The position numbers and the translations under genes are program-made. A stretch of 64,000 bases of DNA from Streptomyces camponoticapitis (lineage in GTDB: Bacteria; Actinomycetota; Actinomycetes; Streptomycetales; Streptomycetaceae): assembly GCF_014646115.1 (NCBI RefSeq), contig NZ_BMMV01000019.1, positions 1 to 64,000 of the forward strand, written 5' to 3'. Of this stretch, positions 58,275 through 64,000 are shown piece by piece (the stretch's first letter is position 1; each line of letters begins with the position of its first letter). Below the pieces are notes generated by a model. It had not been told where the DNA came from. It did no database searches and worked only from the letters and a program-made list of their open reading frames with translations.

Positions 58275-59879
58275 TCACATTCGGAAGACGCCGAAGCCGC
58301 CCCGTACGCCCTCGACCGGCGCCGTGTGGACCGCCGACAGGCACAGGCCGAGCACCGTACGGGTGTCGCGCGGGTCGATGACCCCGTCGTCGTAGAGCCG
58401 CCCGGACAGGAACACCGGCAGTGACTCCGCCTCGATCTGCGCCTCCACCATCGCGCGCAGCGCCGCGTCGCCGTCCTCGTCGTACGGCAGGCCCTTGGCC
58501 GTCGCCGCGGCGCGGGACACGATCGACAGCACGCCCGCCAGCTGTTGCGGCCCCATCACCGCCGACTTGGCGCTCGGCCAGGCGAAGAGGAAGCGCGGGT
58601 CGTAGGCCCGGCCGCACATGCCGTAGTGCCCGGCGCCGTACGACGCGCCCATCAGGACCGACAGATGCGGGACCTTCGAGTTGGCGACCGCGTTGATCAT
58701 CATCGCGCCGTGCTTGATGATGCCGCCCTGCTCGTACTCCTTGCCGACCATGTAGCCGGTGGTGTTGTGCAGGAAGACCAGGGGGATGTCGCGCTGGTTG
58801 GCGAGCTGGATGAACTGCGCGGCCTTCTGCGACTCTGCGCTGAACAGCACGCCCTGCGCGTTGGCCAACACCCCCACGGGATAGCCGTGCAGCCGCGCCC
58901 ACCCCGTCACCAGGCTGGGCCCGTACAGCGGCTTGAACTCGTCGAAGTCCGAGCCGTCGACGATCCGTGCCACCACCTCGCGCGGGTCGAAGGGGATCTT
59001 CAGATCGCCGGGGACGACGCCCAGCAGTTCTTCCTCGTCGTACTTCGGCGGCTCCACGGTCGCCGGGTCCGGATCGGCGTACGCCTTGCGGTGGTTGAGG
59101 CGCGCGACGATCCGCCGCGCCTGGCGGATCGCGTCGGGCTCGTCCACCGCGTAGTGGTCGGCGAGCCCGGACGTGCGGGCGTGCATCTCGGCGCCGCCGA
59201 GCGACTCGTCGTCGCTCTCCTCGCCCGTCGCCATCTTCACGAGCGGCGGTCCGCCGAGGAAGACCTTCGACCGCTCGCCGATCATCACGGTGTGGTCGGA
59301 CATGCCGGGCACATACGCCCCGCCCGCCGTCGAGTTGCCGAAGACGACCGCGACGGTGGGGATCCCGGTGGCGGACAGCCGCGTCAGGTCGCGGAAGAGC
59401 GCGCCGCCGGGGATGAAGATCTCCTTCTGGGAAGGGAGGTCGGCGCCACCGGACTCGACGAGGCTGATGAGCGGCAGCCGGTTCTCGTACGCGATCTGGT
59501 TGGCGCGCAGGGCCTTCTTCAGCGTCCAGGGGTTGGACGCGCCGCCGCGCACGGTCGGGTCGTTGGCGGTGATGACGCATTCGACGCCCTCGACCACGCC
59601 GATCCCGGTGACCATGGACGCGCCGACGGGGTAGTCGCTGCCCCAGGCGGCGAGCGGCGACAGCTCCAGGAACGGGGTGTCGGGGTCGACCAGCAGCTCG
59701 ATCCGCTCGCGGGCGAGGAGCTTGCCGCGTCGACGGTGCCGGGCCACGTACTTCTCACCGCCGCCGGCCAGCGCCTTGGCGTGCTCGGTGCCGAGTTCGG
59801 CGAGTCTGCTGAGCATCTCGGCGCGGTGCGCGGCGTGTTCGGGGGACGCGGGGTCCAGCGCCGAGTGGAGCACGGTCAC
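58275..59879 (-). CDS. Acyl-CoA carboxylase beta subunit (carboxyltransferase)
   Basis: A 534-residue carboxyltransferase: KLLARERIELLVDPDTPFLE, YPVGASMVTGIGVVEGVECV, RLPLISLVESGGADLPSQKE, GNSTAGGAYVPGMSDHTVMI, FLGGPPLVKMATGEESDDES and FLFAWPSAKSAVMGPQQLAG. Order and motifs place it with methylcrotonyl/geranyl-CoA carboxylases (AtuC/LiuB-like) rather than propionyl-CoA carboxylase. It takes carboxybiotin from the alpha subunit to the gamma or alpha carbon of an unsaturated acyl-CoA. GTG start overlaps the AtuA gene's stop by 4 bases (GTGA). Confidence 0.94.
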   Translation of the reverse strand: MTVLHSALDPASPEHAAHRAEMLSRLAELGTEHAKALAGGGEKYVARHRRRGKLLARERIELLVDPDTPFLELSPLAAWGSDYPVGASMVTGIGVVEGVECVITANDPTVRGGASNPWTLKKALRANQIAYENRLPLISLVESGGADLPSQKEIFIPGGALFRDLTRLSATGIPTVAVVFGNSTAGGAYVPGMSDHTVMIGERSKVFLGGPPLVKMATGEESDDESLGGAEMHARTSGLADHYAVDEPDAIRQARRIVARLNHRKAYADPDPATVEPPKYDEEELLGVVPGDLKIPFDPREVVARIVDGSDFDEFKPLYGPSLVTGWARLHGYPVGVLANAQGVLFSAESQKAAQFIQLANQRDIPLVFLHNTTGYMVGKEYEQGGIIKHGAMMINAVANSKVPHLSVLMGASYGAGHYGMCGRAYDPRFLFAWPSAKSAVMGPQQLAGVLSIVSRAAATAKGLPYDEDGDAALRAMVEAQIEAESLPVFLSGRLYDDGVIDPRDTRTVLGLCLSAVHTAPVEGVRGGFGVFRM

Positions 59880-61609
59880 AGCAGAACCTCCGGGATGTCG
59901 ACGTGCCGGGAGCGCAGCCACTCGCCCAGCGCCTTGGCCTGCGGGTCGAAGCGGGCCTGGGCGGCGACGCCCTCACCGAGGAGACCCTGGACCGTGAAGT
60001 TGAGGGCCCGCAAGTGGGGCAGGACGTGTCGTACGACCATCAAGTCCTGGCATTCAGGGGTGAGTTCACGGAAGAGCTCGACGGTCAGGGTGTGGGCGAG
60101 CCACCGCCAGGCCGCGTCGGTGCGGACCCAGACGCCGACGTTGGCGTCGCCGCCCTTGTCGCCGCTGCGGGCGCCGGCGACCAGGCCGAGTGGGGCGCGG
60201 CGCGTGGGCCCGGCGGGGAGCGGGTCCGGGAGCGGGGGGCCGGGGACCGGCTCAAGTGGTCCGGTGCGTACGGGAGTCGGGACCCGTATCCGGGTGCCGT
60301 CCGGCAGTACGGCGGTGTGCGGGACATCGTCCGCCGCCACGTACGCCGCCTCGAAGACGCCGTACGGCGCGCCTCTGCCGGGCGGCGCCGTCACATGGAA
60401 ACCGGGATAACTGCCCAGCGCCAGCTCGACGGCGGCGCCGCTGACCGCCCGGCCGACCGCGTCCGGGTCGCTGTCGCGGACGACGAGCCGCAGCAGCGCG
60501 CTCGCGGTCTCCTCGGTGTCGGCGTCCGCCTTGTCGGTACGGGCCAGTTCCCAACGGATCTCGGCGGGCGGCTTGTTGACGCCCGGCGCCGCGAGCGCGT
60601 CGGCGACCTGGTCCCGCACCAGCCGTGCCTTCGCGTCGATGTCGAGACCGGTCAGGACGAAGACGATCTCGTTGCGCCAGCCGCCGATCCGGTTGAGCCC
60701 GACCTTCAGCGTGGGAGGCGGCGCCTCGCCACGTACGCCGGAGATCCTGACCCGGTCCGGGCCGTCCTGGGTGAGCCGTACGGTGTCCAGCCGGGCCGTC
60801 ACGTCGGGGCCCGCGTACCGCGCTCCCCCGGTCTCGTAGAGCAACTGCGCGGTGACGGTGCCGATGTCGACGATCCCGCCGGTGCCGGGGTGCTTGGTGA
60901 TGACGGCGGAGCCGTCCGCGTGGAGTTCGGCGAGCGGGAAGCCGGGGCGGCGGACGCCGTCTCCGCCGTCGTGGGCGGCGAAGAAGGCGTAGTTGCCGCC
61001 GGTGGCCTGGGTGCCGCACTCCAGGACGTGCCCGGCGACGACCGCGCCGGCGACCATGTCGAAGGCCCCGTCGCCGTCCCAGCCGAAGTGGGCGGCGGCG
61101 GGGCCGGTGACGAGGGCCGCGTCGGTGACCCGGCCGGTCACCACGACATCGGCGCCCGCGCGCAGGCACTCGGCGATCCCGGCGCCGCCGAGGTAGGCGT
61201 TGGCGGTGAGCACGCCCTCGCCCCAGTCGCGGGTGGTCAGCAGGTCGTCGCCCTCGACGTGCGCGACGCGCACCGGGACGCCGACGCGCTCGGCCAGTTC
61301 GCGTACGGCGGCGGCCAGTCCGGCCGGGTTCAGCCCGCCCGCGTTGGCGACGATCCGCACGCCGCGTTCGTGCGCGAGCCCGAGCCCTTCCTCCAGCTGC
61401 CGCAGGAAGGTCTTGGCGTAGCCGGACGCCGAATTCTTCAGCCGGTCGCGGCCGAGGATGAGCATGGTCAGCTCGGCGAGGTAGTCGCCGGTGACGACGT
61501 CGAGAGGGCCGCCGGTGAGCATCTCGCGCAGCGCGTCGAAGCGGTCGCCGTAGAAGCCGGAGGCGTTGCCGATCCGCAGGACGCCGGGGTCGGGGCGGGT
61601 GTCCGGCAT
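59876..61609 (-). CDS. AtuA-family acyclic terpene utilisation protein
   Basis: A 577-residue protein of the AtuA family: RIGNASGFYGDRFDALREML, DVVTGDYLAELTMLILGRDR, KTFLRQLEEGLGLAHERGVR, IVANAGGLNPAGLAAAVREL and LVAGARSGDKGGDANVGVWV. AtuA is required for citronellol/geraniol and geranyl-CoA catabolism in Pseudomonas and for similar branched-acid pathways in actinomycetes; its precise reaction is unsettled, possibly a hydratase/lyase-like or CoA-transfer step. Together with the carboxylase pair and dehydrogenase this marks a terpenoid-like acid pathway. ATG 61609 has GGGGG 7 bases upstream; GTG 61615 overlapping the next gene is an alternative. Confidence 0.93.
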   Translation of the reverse strand: MPDTRPDPGVLRIGNASGFYGDRFDALREMLTGGPLDVVTGDYLAELTMLILGRDRLKNSASGYAKTFLRQLEEGLGLAHERGVRIVANAGGLNPAGLAAAVRELAERVGVPVRVAHVEGDDLLTTRDWGEGVLTANAYLGGAGIAECLRAGADVVVTGRVTDAALVTGPAAAHFGWDGDGAFDMVAGAVVAGHVLECGTQATGGNYAFFAAHDGGDGVRRPGFPLAELHADGSAVITKHPGTGGIVDIGTVTAQLLYETGGARYAGPDVTARLDTVRLTQDGPDRVRISGVRGEAPPPTLKVGLNRIGGWRNEIVFVLTGLDIDAKARLVRDQVADALAAPGVNKPPAEIRWELARTDKADADTEETASALLRLVVRDSDPDAVGRAVSGAAVELALGSYPGFHVTAPPGRGAPYGVFEAAYVAADDVPHTAVLPDGTRIRVPTPVRTGPLEPVPGPPLPDPLPAGPTRRAPLGLVAGARSGDKGGDANVGVWVRTDAAWRWLAHTLTVELFRELTPECQDLMVVRHVLPHLRALNFTVQGLLGEGVAAQARFDPQAKALGEWLRSRHVDIPEVLL

Positions 61610-61611
61610 CG

Positions 61612-62403
61612 TCACGCCCCCTTCGCCGGGCGGCCGGGGCCGGCCGGGCCCGCGAACGCCTGCGCGATGTCCAGCCAGTGGTCGGCGCCGGCGCCCTCGG
61701 CCCGTACCGCGAGGTCCGCGCGGTGGGCGCGCTGCGTCACGAGCAGGCAGAAGTCGAGGGCGGGCCCGGTGACGCGCTGGCCGGCGTCCTCGGGGCCGTA
61801 CGCCCACAACTCTCCCCCGGGGCCGGTGAGTTCGACGCGGAAGGGGGTGGCGGGCGGCTGCTCGCCGCGTACGAAGTAGGCGTAGTCGCGGGCCCGTACG
61901 CCGATCCACGCCACATGCCGCAGCCGCGCGGTCGGCTCGCGCCGTACACCGAGGGCGTCGGCGATGTCCTGGCCGTGCGCCCAGGTCTCCATCAGACGCG
62001 CGGTCGCCATCGACGGCGCGCTCATCGGCGGCCCGTACCAGGGGAATCGGGCACCGGCGGGCAGGGCGCGGAGCGCCTTCTGGAGCCGTTCGCGGCCGTC
62101 GCGCCAGCGGGTGAGGAGCCGGCCGGGCGGCAGTACGGCGCCGGCCTCGGCGCCGTCGTCCACGAAGGTCCCGGGGGCGGCGAGCGCCTTCGCGGCCTCG
62201 TCGGCGAAGGCCTTCTCGTCGGTGACGGCGAGGAGGGTCGCGGTGTCGGTCCAGGCGAGATGGGCGATCTGGTGGGCGACGGTCCAGCCCGCCGCGGGGG
62301 TCGCGAGCGACCAGTCCGTGTCGTCCAACCCGGCTACGAGCCGGTCGACTTCCTCGCTCTCGCTGCGCAGATCGTCGAGGATGGGCGCGGCAGGGTCGGA
62401 CAC
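61612..62403 (-). CDS. TIGR03084-family metal-binding (DinB/MDMPI-like) protein
   Basis: A 263-residue protein: ILDDLRSESEEVDRLVAGLD, WTVAHQIAHLAWTDTATLLA, SMATARLMETWAHGQDIADA and RHVAWIGVRARDYAYFVRGE. The His residues in HQIAHLAW and WAHGQDI match the metal-binding maleylpyruvate-isomerase-like fold. The family is almost always found at the head of AtuA/acyl-CoA carboxylase operons of actinomycetes, so it probably performs a thiol-dependent isomerisation or hydration step there. GTG start at 62403 with GGAG 8 bases upstream. Likely first gene of the operon. Confidence 0.92.
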   Translation of the reverse strand: MSDPAAPILDDLRSESEEVDRLVAGLDDTDWSLATPAAGWTVAHQIAHLAWTDTATLLAVTDEKAFADEAAKALAAPGTFVDDGAEAGAVLPPGRLLTRWRDGRERLQKALRALPAGARFPWYGPPMSAPSMATARLMETWAHGQDIADALGVRREPTARLRHVAWIGVRARDYAYFVRGEQPPATPFRVELTGPGGELWAYGPEDAGQRVTGPALDFCLLVTQRAHRADLAVRAEGAGADHWLDIAQAFAGPAGPGRPAKGA

Positions 62404-62503
62404 GTGATGCGCTCCGATCGGGCTCTCGGGACACGGCGTCGTACGTGTCCCGGGAGCATGGCAGCGCCCGGAGAAACAAGCAAGCGTGCTTGGTTTGCCG
62501 GGT

Positions 62504-63571
62504 CTACTTCTTGCCGCTCTCCGGGCCCGTGGGCGCCGGCTCACGATCGGCCTCCGGGGCGGTCTTCCCGGCGGTCTTCGGGGCATTGACGACCGCCGCC
62601 GCCAGCTTCTTCCGCGCCGCCTCGCGCTCGGCCCTCACCTCCTTGCGCCGGCCCGCCTGTGTCCGGACCGCGCCGACGCTCGCCGCGATGACCAGCGCGA
62701 TCGCCAGAGCGTCGGTGAGGGAGAGGCTCTGGTGCAGGACGAGGAAGCCGGCCATCGCCGCGATGGCCGGTTCGATACTCATCAGGATCGCGAACGTCGG
62801 CGCGGGCAGCCGCCGCAGGGCGAGCAGTTCCAGGGTGTACGGCAGGACGGACGACATCAGCGCCACCACGAGCCCGAGCCCGATCGTGGAGGGCACCAGC
62901 AGCTTCGAACCGGCCTCCAGGATGCCCAGCGGCAGGGTCAGAAGGGCACCGAAGGTCATGGCGAGCGCGAGCCCGTCGGCCTGCGGGAAGCGCTGTCCGA
63001 CGCGCGCGCTGAAGACGATGTACGTCGCCCACATCACCCCCGCCGCGAGGGCGAACGCGGCGCCCACGGGATCGAGCCGGTCGAACCCGCCACCGCTCAG
63101 CAGCAGCACACCACCGAGCGCGAGCCCGGCCCACAGCAGATTGCCGAGCCTGCGCGAGACGATCACGGAGAGGGCGAGCGGCCCGAGGACCTCCAGGGTC
63201 ACGGCGGCGCCCAGCGGGATGCGGTCGGCCGCCTGGTAGAAGAGGAGATTCATGGCCGCCAGTACGGCCCCGAAGACGAGGACGGTGCCCCAGTCGGCAC
63301 GCGAGTGACCGCGGACCCTGGGCCGGCAGATCACGAGCAGCACGACGGCGGCGAGCACGAGCCGCAGGGTCACCACCCCGACGACCCCGGCCCGCGGCAT
63401 CAGCAGCACGGCGACCGCGGCCCCCCACTGCACGGAGAGCACCCCGCTGACGACAAGCACGACGGGCCCGAGCGGCCGGCGCGCGCTCCCGGCGGGCGCC
63501 GCACCGGTCACCGCCGCGGCCTCTGGTACCGCCACCAGGGCGCCCGCGGCCGCGGTACGCGACTCCTCCAC
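62504..63571 (-). CDS. EamA/DMT-family transporter (RhtA-like)
   Basis: A 355-residue membrane protein with ten predicted helices in two EamA halves (~30-165 and ~170-310): VLSVQWGAAVAVLLMPRAGV, LVFGAVLAAMNLLFYQAADR, ATYIVFSARVGQRFPQADGL and LELLALRRLPAPTFAILMSI. The LEVLGPLALSVIVSRR and the PTFAILMSIEPAIAAMAGF signatures are typical of the RhtA (threonine/homoserine exporter) subgroup. A charged Lys/Arg/Ala-rich cytoplasmic tail follows. GTG start. 100 bases separate it from the Atu-type operon, so it may be its own unit exporting amino acids or metabolites. Confidence 0.9.
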   Translation of the reverse strand: MEESRTAAAGALVAVPEAAAVTGAAPAGSARRPLGPVVLVVSGVLSVQWGAAVAVLLMPRAGVVGVVTLRLVLAAVVLLVICRPRVRGHSRADWGTVLVFGAVLAAMNLLFYQAADRIPLGAAVTLEVLGPLALSVIVSRRLGNLLWAGLALGGVLLLSGGGFDRLDPVGAAFALAAGVMWATYIVFSARVGQRFPQADGLALAMTFGALLTLPLGILEAGSKLLVPSTIGLGLVVALMSSVLPYTLELLALRRLPAPTFAILMSIEPAIAAMAGFLVLHQSLSLTDALAIALVIAASVGAVRTQAGRRKEVRAEREAARKKLAAAVVNAPKTAGKTAPEADREPAPTGPESGKK

Positions 63572-63621
63572 CGGGATCCCCCTCCACTTCAGCCAGACCG
63601 ATCAGGTCATTTCAATGAACT

Positions 63622-63655
63622 ATCGCATACAACATAGTGCACCATCTGATGCGAT
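63622..63655. promoter_or_regulatory. Inverted repeat ATCGCAT-N20-ATGCGAT
   Basis: ATCGCAT at 63622-63628 and ATGCGAT at 63649-63655 are exact inverted copies with 20 bases between, in an AT-rich island (for this genome) 51 bases upstream of the EamA start. Likely a promoter-proximal operator for an unknown regulator. The rest of this 212-base gap shows no gene. Confidence 0.45.
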
Positions 63656-63783
63656 GGTCAGCCCCCCGGTCCTCAGGCCACTGTGCCCTGCCCCACCGGT
63701 TCTCCGCGACAGGGATTCGATTGCGTGATGCCGCTCACTCAGGCGGGATGTGACAGCTCCGGGCCTTGGCGGGCGGCCACGGC

Positions 63784-64000
63784 CTACGACCGGTCCGACG
63801 GCTCCAGCGCCTCCGCCAGCACCTCCGCCAGGTGCCTCGCGCCGCCGTCCGACAGCTGGTCCAGTTGGGTGCGGCACGAGTAGCCGTCGGCCAGCAGCTC
63901 CGTGCCCTCCTCCCTCGACCGGACCGACGGGAGCAGTTGGTCCTCGGCGCAGGCCACCGAGACCTCGTAGTGGCCCTTCTCGAAGCCGAAGTTGCCCGCC
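63784..64000 (-). CDS. FAD-linked oxidase/Fe-S oxidoreductase (C-terminal fragment, cut by window edge)
   Basis: Only the last 71 residues are present. The reading AGNFGFEKGHYEVSVACAED, then GTELLADGYSCRTQLDQLSD, matches the C-terminal Fe-S/CCG segment of large FAD-binding and Fe-S-binding oxidoreductases of the glycolate-oxidase/YdiJ type, where the SCRTQ cysteine is a cluster ligand or catalytic residue. The gene runs in from the right, and its size cannot be judged. Confidence 0.82.
   Translation of the reverse strand, partial: AGNFGFEKGHYEVSVACAEDQLLPSVRSREEGTELLADGYSCRTQLDQLSDGGARHLAEVLAEALEPSDRS

Noticed and set aside
63572..63783. A small gene in the right-hand gap
   Set aside because: No strong start or frame. 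Only an inverted repeat and AT-rich sequence stand out, so I kept the repeat as a possible operator only.

Overview
The window is chromosomal DNA of a Streptomyces (or very close relative). GC content is very high with strong third-position bias, GTG starts and 4-base GTGA/ATGA gene overlaps are common, and the gene order and protein families match the S. coelicolor chromosome around afsK-afsS-afsR, the SCO4402-family gene and dmdR1. I see no rRNA, tRNA, CRISPR array, prophage or intact insertion sequence. About 58 protein-coding genes are supported. The ends cut an ABC transporter ATPase (left) and an FAD/Fe-S oxidoreductase (right).

Layout, left to right. 0-7.2 kb: an ABC ATPase fragment, a decayed PrsW-like membrane protease, a SLATT-like membrane protein, DinB, MurJ, a LLM flavin oxidoreductase, a Tat-exported PHP hydrolase, a ~190 bp MITE-like element and a CMD-family protein. 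7.2-15 kb: the global antibiotic-regulation locus afsR-afsS-(two small genes)-afsK, in which AfsR seems to lack ~80 residues of its NB-ARC region. 15-24.5 kb: VOC protein, two TetR regulators, a PNPOx-like protein, an HxlR/RidA divergent pair, a flavin monooxygenase, two MFS exporters and a GlxA-type regulator. A pair of DnaA-box-like sequences lies upstream of the first TetR gene. 24.5-29 kb: a signalling block with an RsbW-like ATPase, EF-hand protein, STAS protein, and a sigma factor translationally coupled to a zinc anti-sigma factor fused to a maleylpyruvate-isomerase-like domain. 29-36.7 kb: purU, SCO4402-family protein, a lipoprotein substrate-binding protein, a large disordered membrane protein with repeated TQx[I/L] motifs, a TPR regulator and a prim-pol-like protein.

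36.7-47 kb: an ABC exporter pair, PPOX enzyme, alpha/beta hydrolase, the iron regulator dmdR1 with an antisense adm-type ORF, a SIS protein, a PAS/GAF protein, a probable small structured transcript, pdxH and citrate synthase 2. 47-53.6 kb: TetR/enoyl-CoA hydratase, a quinone-reductase-like flavoprotein with a divergent regulator, an XRE/DUF397 pair, and a divergent four-gene overlapping operon ending in a protein-isoaspartate-type methyltransferase. 53.5-64 kb: a six-gene operon (TIGR03084, AtuA, acyl-CoA carboxylase beta and alpha, acyl-CoA dehydrogenase, cinnamate/4-coumarate-CoA ligase) that looks catabolic for branched, terpenoid-like or aromatic acids, then an EamA exporter.

Best candidates for something new are the small-peptide/methyltransferase operon at 51.6-53.6 kb, the AfsR deletion allele, the DnaA-box pair at 16.05 kb, and the small transcript at 44.7 kb. 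Starts were chosen from Shine-Dalgarno sequences and known homologs read by eye, and several have equally possible neighbours; these are noted.
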